This document shows positions 52,921-60,886 of a stretch of 64,000 nucleotides of DNA, in pieces. The notes beneath the pieces are model-generated. The model had not been told where the DNA came from. It made no database searches and worked only from the letters and a program-made list of their open reading frames with translations. Every line of letters starts with the position of its first letter. The first letter of the stretch is position 1. Position numbers and translations under genes: made by a program. The DNA is from Aestuariivivens sediminis (GTDB lineage: Bacteria > Bacteroidota > Bacteroidia > Flavobacteriales > Flavobacteriaceae), in assembly GCF_022662105.1 (NCBI RefSeq), contig NZ_JAKMCP010000002.1, positions 372,001 to 436,000 on the forward strand, read 5' to 3'.

Positions 52921-53007
52921 GCGTTAACAGGGTTACGGGAAGTTTTAATTCATGACCATAGCAGTATTCTTAGTATATTCATTTTTAGAAACCTATAAGA
53001 CCTAATT

Positions 53008-54252
53008 TTGACATCCTTATTGAAACATATTACCCTATTAGTTATTATGTCAATTAACGCATTAACTTCTGCCCAAGTTGTTGAGGTGTGTAAAAATTGT
53101 GACTTTAAATCCATTAAAACAGCAATTATTCAGGCCAAACCATTCGATACCATTCTTATTAAAAAAGACACCTACAAAGAGCATGATATTGAAATAAACA
53201 AACCCTTAACCATCGTAGGACAAGATTATCCCATTATAGATGGCGAACTAAAGGGTGAAATTTTGACTGTGGTTTCCGATAGTGTCACAGTTGACGGTTT
53301 ATATATTATTAATGTAGGCACCAGTTACACCGAGGATCATGCGGCCGTTAGAATAAAACGCAGTACACATTTCACCATTAAAAATTTAATTCTCGAAAAA
53401 TTATTTTTCGGTATTTATCTAGAAAAATCCAATTTCGGTAAGATTTTTAACAATAAAATTATTGGTGAAGCCATTCAAGAATACAACTCAGGGAACGGCA
53501 TTCAACTCTGGTACAGCAACAACATCGATATTGTAAACAATGTTATAGAACATGTGCGTGACGGCATCTATTTGGAATTTTCAAACCACTGCCTGATTAA
53601 AAACAATGTGAGTACGGAAAATCTGCGCTACGGACTCCATTTTATGTTTTCTAACGACAACATTTATCAAGGCAATACCTTTAAAAATAATGGAGCCGGT
53701 GTAGCGGTAATGTTTTCCAAAAACATAAAAATGCTTCATAATACGTTTATGACTAATTGGGGGACGGCCTCTTATGGTATGCTGCTCAAAGAAATTAACG
53801 ATGCCGAAATTATTGGTAACACCTTCCATGAAAATACCATTGGTATTAATATTGAAGGTTCAAACCGAATTGTATACAAGAACAACGATTTTAGCCACAA
53901 TGGCTGGGCCATAAAAGTACGGGGTGCTTGCTATACCAATCAATTCCTGGAAAATAATTTTTTGTACAACGCTTTTGATATCGCTTATAACAGTAAAGTA
54001 AACGACAATGTATTCGATCACAACTATTGGAGCGGCTATACCGGATATGACTTGGACCGGGATGGTATTGGAGATGTACCTTATCGTCCCGTAAAACTAT
54101 TTTCATATCTTGTTAACCGAACGCCCGAAACCATTATTTTACTGCGTAGTTTATTTATGGACCTCATTGATTTTTCAGAAAAAGTATCTCCTGTTTTTAC
54201 ACCCGATAATTTATTGGATTTCCATCCATCAACAACACAAATTCAATGGTAA
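53008..54252 (+). CDS. nosD: NosD, periplasmic maturation protein for the CuZ site
   Basis: A 414-residue right-handed beta-helix protein with parallel beta-helix (CASH/PbH1) repeats along its length, for example NIDIVNNVIEHVRDGIYLEF, CLIKNNVSTENLRYGLHFMF and YQGNTFKNNGAGVAVMFS. The C-terminal YWSGYTGYDLDRDGIGDVPY block is diagnostic of NosD. The start is TTG 53008, giving a full signal peptide (MTSLLKHITLLVIMSINALT); the first ATG, 53047, would remove most of it, and a stop codon lies at 52996. TAATTTTG at 53003-53010, overlapping the start, looks like a -7 element. Overlaps nosF by seven bases. Confidence 0.95.
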   Translation: MTSLLKHITLLVIMSINALTSAQVVEVCKNCDFKSIKTAIIQAKPFDTILIKKDTYKEHDIEINKPLTIVGQDYPIIDGELKGEILTVVSDSVTVDGLYIINVGTSYTEDHAAVRIKRSTHFTIKNLILEKLFFGIYLEKSNFGKIFNNKIIGEAIQEYNSGNGIQLWYSNNIDIVNNVIEHVRDGIYLEFSNHCLIKNNVSTENLRYGLHFMFSNDNIYQGNTFKNNGAGVAVMFSKNIKMLHNTFMTNWGTASYGMLLKEINDAEIIGNTFHENTIGINIEGSNRIVYKNNDFSHNGWAIKVRGACYTNQFLENNFLYNAFDIAYNSKVNDNVFDHNYWSGYTGYDLDRDGIGDVPYRPVKLFSYLVNRTPETIILLRSLFMDLIDFSEKVSPVFTPDNLLDFHPSTTQIQW

Positions 54253-54953
54253 GCATCACGAATCTATATAAAAGATTTAATAAGAACACCGTGCTGAGCG
54301 GTGTCAACCTCGAGATTCATCAAGGTGGTATCTTCACTATTTTGGGACCCAACGGTTCGGGTAAAACGACCCTAATTAAATCCATTTTAGGTATGGTTAT
54401 TCCGGACAAAGGAACTCTAATGGTTTTTGGAAAGAACATAAAGTCCAATTCATCCTATCGGCATCAAATCAATTATTTACCCCAGATTGCTAATTTCCCT
54501 AGTAATTTGAAGGTTAAGGAATTGATAAAAATGATAAAGAATCTCAGGGGTGATCCCGGAACTGATCTGGAATTAATGGAACGATTTGAATTGGCCCCTT
54601 TTTTAGATAAAAAATTAGGGACGCTATCGGGGGGGACCAAGCAAAAAGTTAATATCGTTTTAACGTTCATGTTCGATAGCCCTTTAATTATACTGGATGA
54701 GCCCACAACGGGATTGGACCCCATTTCTTTACTATTCCTAAAAGAACGTATACAAATAGAAAAAGCCAAAGGCAAAACCCTTCTGATTACGTCCCATATT
54801 ATGAGTTTTGTTGAAGAAGTATCCGATGAGATTGTATTTTTACTTGAAGGTAACATTTATTTTAAAGGTTCTGTTTCAGCATTAAAAGCCAAAACGCAGG
54901 AACAGGATTTTGAACATGCCATCGCATCCATATTATCAAACAACCATGCTTAA
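54246..54953 (+). CDS. nosF: NosF, ABC ATPase
   Basis: A 235-residue cytoplasmic ATPase that powers NosDFY, the sulfur-trafficking/maturation complex for NosZ. Walker A is GPNGSGKTT (34-42), the signature LSGG starts at 127, and Walker B is LIILDE (147-152) followed by PTTGLD, with the H-loop in ITSHIMSF. Starts within nosD and overlaps nosY by eight bases, so the three are translationally coupled. Confidence 0.96.
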   Translation: MVSITNLYKRFNKNTVLSGVNLEIHQGGIFTILGPNGSGKTTLIKSILGMVIPDKGTLMVFGKNIKSNSSYRHQINYLPQIANFPSNLKVKELIKMIKNLRGDPGTDLELMERFELAPFLDKKLGTLSGGTKQKVNIVLTFMFDSPLIILDEPTTGLDPISLLFLKERIQIEKAKGKTLLITSHIMSFVEEVSDEIVFLLEGNIYFKGSVSALKAKTQEQDFEHAIASILSNNHA

Positions 54954-55728
54954 AATATTAAAATACAGTTTTTTTGATCTCATGCGCAGCCGATGGAGTT
55001 ATGTGTATTTGCTGTTTTATTTTTTGCTGGGCATCGTTTTACTCTTTTTAAACAATGACCTCTCCAAAGCGGTCATAACCCTAATGAACGTTATTATTGT
55101 GTTGGCTCCTTTAATCGGAACCATTTTTGGGGTGATGTACTATTACAACTCCAGGGAATTTACCGAATTATTACTGGCACAACCCTTAAAACGATCGTCT
55201 ATTTTTCTGGGACAGTATTTAGGGGTGGCTTTATCTCTTTCCATGAGTTTAATTTTGGGTTTGGGTGTCCCCTTCCTTATGTATGGGCTATTGCAATCTT
55301 CTGCCATTTGGAATTTTTCACTTTTACTCATAACAGGTACGTTTTTAACCTTTATTTTTACCGCCCTGTCCTTTAATATTGCCCTTTCAAACGAAAATAA
55401 AATTAGAGGTTTCGGTTACGCGATGTTATTGTGGCTATTCTTAGCGGTCATTTATGATGGCTTTTTTCTAATGGCCTTGATCCTCTTTGAAGACTATCCA
55501 TTAGATAAACTTTCGTTGGTGGGCACCATGCTAAACCCCATCGACCTGTCCCGAACACTTATTCTTTTAAAGTTGGATATTTCCGCATTAATGGGGTATA
55601 CGGGTGCCATATTTAAAAAATTCTTCGGCACTGATTACGGCTTAATCCTCTCCATTTTCATGTTAATATTATGGACCATCTTACCGGTTATGAGAATGGT
55701 GTTCAAGGCTAAGAAAAAGGATTTTTAA
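54946..55728 (+). CDS. nosY: NosY, ABC permease
   Basis: A 260-residue inner-membrane permease with six TM helices. The start is ATG 54946 (MLKILKYSFFDLMRSRWSYVY shortened), since an earlier in-frame ATG at 54910 lies inside nosF with no family match. Features typical of NosY are YNSREFTELLLAQPLKRSSIFLGQYLG (coupling-helix region), then a C-terminal RTLILLKLDISALMGYTGA. Pairs with NosF and NosD for CuZ maturation. Last gene of the + strand cluster; 39 bases separate its stop from the stop of the convergent rrf2 gene. Confidence 0.95.
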   Translation: MLKILKYSFFDLMRSRWSYVYLLFYFLLGIVLLFLNNDLSKAVITLMNVIIVLAPLIGTIFGVMYYYNSREFTELLLAQPLKRSSIFLGQYLGVALSLSMSLILGLGVPFLMYGLLQSSAIWNFSLLLITGTFLTFIFTALSFNIALSNENKIRGFGYAMLLWLFLAVIYDGFFLMALILFEDYPLDKLSLVGTMLNPIDLSRTLILLKLDISALMGYTGAIFKKFFGTDYGLILSIFMLILWTILPVMRMVFKAKKKDF

Positions 55729-55767
55729 GGTAATTATAGGCATTACTATTACGATTATGTCGTGCTT

Positions 55768-56202
55768 TTAGAGTTTTAAAAAAGAAGCCCCGGATTTAAT
55801 ATTAAATGCCAATTCCTCAAAACTGGTCTGCTCAAGCATATTTTTTAAAGCGTCACGAATGTCCTTAAATTTATCATGTACCGGACAGGGGTGATCTTCA
55901 TCACAGCTTTTTAAACCAAGACCACATCCGTTAAAAATAGAATCGCCATCAATGGCACGTACCGCATCCGCAAGTTTAATGGTCGATATTTTGTCCTTGT
56001 CAATTTCAAAACCGCCATAGGTTCCTTTTACGGAAACTATAACTTCATGCCTTACCAAAGCCTGTAAAATTTTTGCGGTAAAGGCTTCCGGTGAATCAAT
56101 TTCCTTAGCAATTTCCTTAGGATTTACACGTTTGCCTTCATGAGACTTTAACACGATAAAAATCGTTGCCTTTATACCATATTCGCAAGCTTTCGAAAAC
56201 AT
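55768..56202 (-). CDS. Rrf2-family regulator with three cysteines (NsrR/IscR-like)
   Basis: A 144-residue transcription factor. A winged helix-turn-helix occupies residues 1-65 (VNPKEIAKEIDSPEAFTAKILQAL, shortened). The dimerisation helix and Fe-S loop carry C93, C100 and C106 (CGLGLKSC-x5-C), the CX6CX5C pattern that binds a [2Fe-2S] or [4Fe-4S] cluster in IscR/NsrR proteins. NsrR-type members sense NO. Its position beside nosY, and the near-identical boxes at 48605 and in its own promoter, suggest that it controls the nos operon and itself. Confidence 0.92.
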   Translation of the reverse strand: MFSKACEYGIKATIFIVLKSHEGKRVNPKEIAKEIDSPEAFTAKILQALVRHEVIVSVKGTYGGFEIDKDKISTIKLADAVRAIDGDSIFNGCGLGLKSCDEDHPCPVHDKFKDIRDALKNMLEQTSFEELAFNIKSGASFLKL

Positions 56203-56218
56203 AATAATTTATTATATC

Positions 56219-56267
56219 AAGACAAATTTAGAATAATACTTATTTAAGACAAATTTATCCTAAATAA
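56219..56267 (-). promoter_or_regulatory. rrf2 promoter with candidate autoregulatory boxes
   Basis: On the - strand TTG (56252-56250), 19 bases, then TAAATTTG (56230-56223) form a complete promoter with start near 56218. Both elements lie within similar segments (+ strand AAGACAAATTTA at 56219 and 56246). The upstream segment AAGACAAATTTATCCT (56246-56261) matches the nos box at 48605. Confidence 0.65.
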
Positions 56268-56269
56268 AT

Positions 56270-56617
56270 TTAACTTTTATGCCTAAACCAAACCTTCTGC
56301 CATTCACGTCTTAAAATTAAAAATGTAACCGCTTCCGCCAATTGAACCATATCCTCACCATTCAAGGCTTTAATTTGTTGTTCCGACACATCTATGATAT
56401 ATAGTAAATTAAGGTAATCTGCAAATTGGTCTTGCAGGAGTCTGTACACGCATTCGTGAAGCAAATGTTTTAAACGATCCGGCCGTATATTTTCATCAAA
56501 ATCTAAAGGGATGTTGGCCAATAAAAAATCCTTATTGAGTTGGACAACCAACTTTTTGTACAAATCCAATTGATGGGCCTCCTGTATTAATGCTTCAAAA
56601 GTAGTCGGCAAAGGCAT
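56270..56617 (-). CDS. Conserved small protein of unknown function
   Basis: A 115-residue, mainly helical, soluble protein without signal or known motif. Segments include EALIQEAHQLDLYKKLVVQLNKDF shortened, RPDRLKHLLHECVYRLLQDQF and EDMVQLAEAVTFLILRREWQKVW. It starts by overlapping the stop of the upstream polyprenyl synthetase by one base, which implies coupled translation. Such genes accompany polyprenyl synthetase in flavobacteria as I recall. I do not assign a function. Confidence 0.7.
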   Translation of the reverse strand: MPLPTTFEALIQEAHQLDLYKKLVVQLNKDFLLANIPLDFDENIRPDRLKHLLHECVYRLLQDQFADYLNLLYIIDVSEQQIKALNGEDMVQLAEAVTFLILRREWQKVWFRHKS

Positions 56618-57591
56618 TATACGGTTCTATGCATTAATTGTACACCAAAATCTTTGAGCAATTGTTTTTTCGTATCAGAAATCTGCAAAGATTCCAAATC
56701 CGAAAAGGCCCTATTGGTATAATCCCGGATGGCTTGCTTCGTCGCCTCGGCCGCTCCTGATGATATGAAAACCTGTTTGACGGTTTGTATTTTTGCAGAT
56801 CCCTCTTTTGGGGCTGTTGAGTATAATTGCTTCAAAACATCCTTATCCCTTTCATTCGAAAATTCCAGTGCCTTGAGATACAAATAGGTCTTTTTATTTT
56901 CAATAATATCGCCCCCAACTTGCTTCCCAAAGGATTCCGTATCCCCAAAAGCATCTAAATAATCGTCCTGCAGTTGAAAGGCAATACCCAAATTTTTGCC
57001 AAAGTTGAAAATGTTGTTCTGATCTTGTGGTTTCGCATGCGCCACTATAGCCCCCATTTTCATGGCAGCGCCCACTAAAACAGCCGTTTTATATTCAATC
57101 ATTTTTAAATATTCCGGAATGGTGACATCCGCTCTGGTTTCAAAATCGATATCGTACTGTTGGCCTTCACAGACCTCAATAGCCGTTTTACTGAACAATG
57201 TCACCAAAGTCTGAAAGGTTTGGGGCGGGTAATTTTCAAACAGCTGATACGCCATAATGAGCATGGCGTCTCCAGATAAAATCCCCGTATTCACGTCCCA
57301 CTTCTGATGCACTGTCGATTGTCCTCGCCGTAATGGGGCACCATCCATAATATCATCATGAACCAATGAAAAATTATGAAACACCTCAATACTCAATGCC
57401 GCATCCAAAGCCGCTTTAAAACTGCCATTAAAAATATCCGCAGTCATTAACGTTAAAATTGGTCTGAGCCGCTTCCCTCCCAGATGCAGTATATAATCAA
57501 TGGGGGCATAAAGATTTACAGGCTCTTTACTATGGCTGTACTGATTTAAGTAAGTTATAAAATGACGATGGTATTCTTCTATTGGTAGCAT
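56617..57591 (-). CDS. Polyprenyl (geranylgeranyl-type) diphosphate synthase
   Basis: A 324-residue trans-isoprenyl diphosphate synthase. The first Asp-rich motif is D79-D-I-M-D83 (VHDDIMDGAP), preceded by the LGGKRLRP basic motif (37-44) and followed by RRG. The second is D209-D-Y-L-D213 (LQDDYLDAFGD). F74, five residues before the first motif, is the position where aromatic residues limit chain length in some synthases, so a medium product such as farnesyl or geranylgeranyl diphosphate is plausible for quinones or carotenoids. The gene leads a two-gene operon with the small protein downstream. Confidence 0.92.
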   Translation of the reverse strand: MLPIEEYHRHFITYLNQYSHSKEPVNLYAPIDYILHLGGKRLRPILTLMTADIFNGSFKAALDAALSIEVFHNFSLVHDDIMDGAPLRRGQSTVHQKWDVNTGILSGDAMLIMAYQLFENYPPQTFQTLVTLFSKTAIEVCEGQQYDIDFETRADVTIPEYLKMIEYKTAVLVGAAMKMGAIVAHAKPQDQNNIFNFGKNLGIAFQLQDDYLDAFGDTESFGKQVGGDIIENKKTYLYLKALEFSNERDKDVLKQLYSTAPKEGSAKIQTVKQVFISSGAAEATKQAIRDYTNRAFSDLESLQISDTKKQLLKDFGVQLMHRTV

Positions 57592-57675
57592 GCCGTAAAA
57601 ATAATTTAAAAAAAGAAATGAAATTATGAGAAGGTAAAATATATGTTAAAAAAATGTAAAACTTTGGAAACTTTT

Positions 57676-57706
57676 TTTGTTTTTAAAGTTTCCCATCGTA
57701 GTTTTG
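57676..57706 (+). promoter_or_regulatory. Promoter of the TetR-efflux operon
   Basis: TTG at 57677-57679 and TAGTTTTG at 57699-57706, with 19 bases between: a full Bacteroidota promoter. The ATG at 57716 is only nine bases past the -7 element, so the leader is about five bases or less. Confidence 0.8.
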
Positions 57707-57715
57707 CACCTTATT

Positions 57716-58318
57716 ATGAGAGAAAAAATTTTACATCACGCCGCAGATATGTTCTTGAACTACGGGTTTAAGAGTGTTACCATGGACGATATTGCAGATG
57801 CCCTGGGAATTTCTAAAAAGACCATTTATCAACATTTCGATAACAAAACAAAGCTGGTCGAAGCTACCGTAATGAACCTGTTCCAGATCATATCAAAAGG
57901 CATTGATGCTATTTGTGAATTGCACAAAAACCCCATTGAAGAGGTTTATGATATTAAACAGTTTGTCATGAACCATTTAAAAGATGAAAAATCCTCACCG
58001 CAATATCAGCTTCAAAAATATTATCCGGCCTTATTTGCAACCCTAAAACACAAACAATTTGAAGTCATGCAACGCTGCGTTAAAGCGAATTTACAACGCG
58101 GTATTACCGATGGTCTGTACCGAGATACGATTAATGTAGAATTTATTTCCAGAATTTATTTTAACTCCATGGTAGCCATAAAGGACAAGGAGCTCTTTCC
58201 CTTAAAGCATTTTTCCATGAACGAGATCATGGATTATTTTTTAGAATATCACTTACGGGGTATTTGCACACCAAAAGGCCTCGACACGTTAAAACAATAT
58301 ATAAACAATCAGTCCTAA
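57716..58318 (+). CDS. TetR-family transcriptional regulator
   Basis: A 200-residue repressor-type protein. The N-terminal HTH is clear (KSVTMDDIADALGISKKTIYQHF, shortened; residues about 17-39), and the C-terminal ligand domain is divergent, ending YINNQS. The start ATG 57716 gives MREKILHHAADMFLNYGF, the standard TetR opening; an upstream in-frame start lies inside the promoter. It heads an operon with tolC, adaptor and RND genes and is likely their drug- or bile-responsive repressor, possibly acting at its own promoter. Confidence 0.94.
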   Translation: MREKILHHAADMFLNYGFKSVTMDDIADALGISKKTIYQHFDNKTKLVEATVMNLFQIISKGIDAICELHKNPIEEVYDIKQFVMNHLKDEKSSPQYQLQKYYPALFATLKHKQFEVMQRCVKANLQRGITDGLYRDTINVEFISRIYFNSMVAIKDKELFPLKHFSMNEIMDYFLEYHLRGICTPKGLDTLKQYINNQS

Positions 58319-58331
58319 TCAGAATAGAAAC

Positions 58332-59672
58332 ATGATAAACCGACTAACGATCATTTTCGGGTTGATAATAACCACCTTTACTTATGCCCAAGAGAACAAT
58401 AGTTTTACTTTGCAAGAAGCTATTGATTATGCCCTGGAAAACAACAGGGCTGCCCTAAATGCATCTCACGATATTGATGCCGCCTATAAACAAAAATGGG
58501 AAACCACAGCAACAGGATTACCTCAGCTTAATGCTGCAGTAGACTATCAGGATTTTATTAAACAGCAGGTACAGGTCTTTCCTTCAAGTGCTTTTGGAGG
58601 TCCGGAAGGTGAATACTCTGCTGTAGCATTTGGATTAAAGCAAAACATTAACGCCTCTGCTACCTTGTCCCAACTCATTTTTGACGGATCCTATCTCGTT
58701 GGACTGCAGTCTGCAAAGGTATTTTTAGAAATTTCAAAAAATGCGAAAATCAAAACGGACTTAGAGGTTAGGAAATCCGTGATCAATGCCTATGGAAATG
58801 TTTTATTAGTTGAGGAAAGTGCCACTATTTTAGAAAAAAACAGAGCAGCCCTTGAAAAGAACCTTATGGAACTGACTAAAATTTACGAAAATGGCTTAGA
58901 GGAAGAAGAGAGTGTTGAACAACTAAAAATAACGCTCTCTGGTGTGGAAAGCGCGCTTAGCAATACCAACCGATTGAAAAAAGTAGCCTATCAAATGCTA
59001 AATATTAATTTAGGTCTTCCAATCGACACCCCCACGATCTTAGCGGATAACCTGGAATCCCTTACGGCACGACAAATTGATCTCAATTTCTTAGGCCGCC
59101 CTTTTGAGGTCGAAAACACCATTGATTACCAAATTGCCGCAAACGATAAAACCTCGAAAGAATTATTGGTGAAATTCGAAAAAAGCAAAGCCTTACCCAC
59201 GGTGAGCTCCTTCTTAAGTGGAGGCTATGTATCCTACAGTGATAATTTTGATTTTTTGGATACGAACCAAAAATATTACGGTTACGGGGTATTCGGTCTA
59301 AACATAAAAATTCCCATATTTAGTTCTGGTATGAGAAGTGCCTCGACCCAACGGGCTATGATCAATCTTGAAAAAGCGAAGAATGATTTAACCGAAACCC
59401 AACAACGCTTAAACCTTCAAATTGAAACGGCCAAAAGCGATTACCAATTTGCCATTGAAGATTATGAAAACAAAAAGCAGAATCTAAATCTGGCCGAACG
59501 TATTGAACAAAAAAATCAAACGAAATTCTTTGAAGGTATTGCCTCAAGCTTTGAACTTCGGCAAGCCCAAATACAATTGTATACGGCACAACAAGAATTT
59601 TTACAAGCCATGCTGGATGTGATAAACAATAAAGCGGCTTTAGAAACCATTTCAAACACTATCAATAACTAA
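58332..59672 (+). CDS. TolC-family outer-membrane efflux protein
   Basis: A 446-residue outer-membrane channel. The signal peptide ends TYAQE (about 20). The two long coiled-coil regions of the TolC barrel-tunnel are visible: LQEAIDYALENNRAALNAS at the start (typical TolC N-term), ENGLEEEESVEQLKITLSGVESAL mid (shortened), and NLEKAKNDLTETQQRLNLQIETAKSDYQ near 350. It forms the outer-membrane exit of the tripartite pump encoded by the next two genes. The upstream regulator ends 13 bases before. Confidence 0.93.
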   Translation: MINRLTIIFGLIITTFTYAQENNSFTLQEAIDYALENNRAALNASHDIDAAYKQKWETTATGLPQLNAAVDYQDFIKQQVQVFPSSAFGGPEGEYSAVAFGLKQNINASATLSQLIFDGSYLVGLQSAKVFLEISKNAKIKTDLEVRKSVINAYGNVLLVEESATILEKNRAALEKNLMELTKIYENGLEEEESVEQLKITLSGVESALSNTNRLKKVAYQMLNINLGLPIDTPTILADNLESLTARQIDLNFLGRPFEVENTIDYQIAANDKTSKELLVKFEKSKALPTVSSFLSGGYVSYSDNFDFLDTNQKYYGYGVFGLNIKIPIFSSGMRSASTQRAMINLEKAKNDLTETQQRLNLQIETAKSDYQFAIEDYENKKQNLNLAERIEQKNQTKFFEGIASSFELRQAQIQLYTAQQEFLQAMLDVINNKAALETISNTINN

Positions 59673-59686
59673 AAATCAATCCTGAA

Positions 59687-60865
59687 ATGAAACATTTATA
59701 TATTCTTTTTACTACAGCATTACTATGGACGTCTTGTGGTGATGGCCATAAAAAATCCACTGAAGATATCATTGCCACCGACAATCTCGAATTAATCCGT
59801 AAGAAGAAGGCAGAACTAGATGCTGCCAAACAGGACATAGATACACAACTCAAACAACTGGAAATCAAAATAAAGGAATTGGACCCACAGGAAAAAATAC
59901 CTCTAATCACGGCCTTTAAGACCACAGAGACCGTTTTTACCCACTTTGTAGAATTGCAAGGTAATGTGAGCACCAAACAAAACCTAATTATATATCCCGA
60001 GTTTTCAGGTCCCTTAACAACGGTTTATGTTAAAGAAGGGCAACATGTTAAAGAAGGGCAGTTACTGGCCAAAATTGACGACGGCGGCATGAGTCAGCAG
60101 CTCGCACAATTGGAAATCCAGGCGGGTTTAGCTAAAACGACCTTCGAACGTCAGCAACGCTTATGGGATCAAAATATAGGCAGCGAAATTCAATATCTAC
60201 AAACCAAATCCTCCTATGAAGCACAGGAGCGCGCCGTTAACCAGCTAAAACAACACATTGCCAAGACCGTTGTTCTCGCTCCATTTTCCGGTACCATCGA
60301 TGATGTTATCACCGAGCAAGGTAGTGTGGTTGCAGCAGGCCAGTCTCCATTATTCAGGATTGTCAACCTTCAAAACATGTATGTTGAAACGGATGTGCCC
60401 GAACGTTTTATAACCGATGTCACCACCGGTAAGGAGGTCATCGTCAATTTTCCCATTCTAAGAAAAGAAATGAAGGCCAAAGTGCGTCAGGCAGGAAATT
60501 TCATTAACCCCGCCAATCGTACTTTTAAGGTTGAAATCGCTATTGATAATACTGACGAAACCATTAAACCCAATTTAACGGCTAAACTTAAAATCAACGA
60601 TTATATCAACGAAAAGGCGATTTTAATTCCGCAAAGTATTATATCCGAAAATGCCGATGGCGAACAATACGTTTATACCATAACCGAAAAATCCGGAGAA
60701 CTGGCCGTGGCCAAACGGGAAATTATAGAAACAGGCAAAACACAGGGCGATTATATAGAAGTGATCTCCGGTTTAACAAATGGTATTGAAATTGTCGATG
60801 AAGGTGCACGAAGTGTAAAAGATGGCCAACAAGTCAAAATCCTCCATACTGAAGGGGCTAGTTAA
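59687..60865 (+). CDS. RND efflux periplasmic adaptor (membrane fusion protein) lipoprotein
   Basis: A 392-residue adaptor: lipoprotein signal LLWTSC (cysteine at 17), helical coiled coil (ELIRKKKAELDAAKQDIDTQL, about 33-65, an unusual extra N-terminal stretch), biotinyl-lipoyl and beta-barrel domains (VYVKEGQHVKEGQLLAKIDD; FSGTIDDVITEQGSVVAAGQ; ETDVPERFITDVTTGKEVIV). The alpha-hairpin is at about 140-185. It bridges the pump with the TolC-type channel. Fourteen bases after tolC and 21 before the RND gene. Confidence 0.93.
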   Translation: MKHLYILFTTALLWTSCGDGHKKSTEDIIATDNLELIRKKKAELDAAKQDIDTQLKQLEIKIKELDPQEKIPLITAFKTTETVFTHFVELQGNVSTKQNLIIYPEFSGPLTTVYVKEGQHVKEGQLLAKIDDGGMSQQLAQLEIQAGLAKTTFERQQRLWDQNIGSEIQYLQTKSSYEAQERAVNQLKQHIAKTVVLAPFSGTIDDVITEQGSVVAAGQSPLFRIVNLQNMYVETDVPERFITDVTTGKEVIVNFPILRKEMKAKVRQAGNFINPANRTFKVEIAIDNTDETIKPNLTAKLKINDYINEKAILIPQSIISENADGEQYVYTITEKSGELAVAKREIIETGKTQGDYIEVISGLTNGIEIVDEGARSVKDGQQVKILHTEGAS

Positions 60866-60886
60866 TATCCTAAAGCAAAAGAACCA

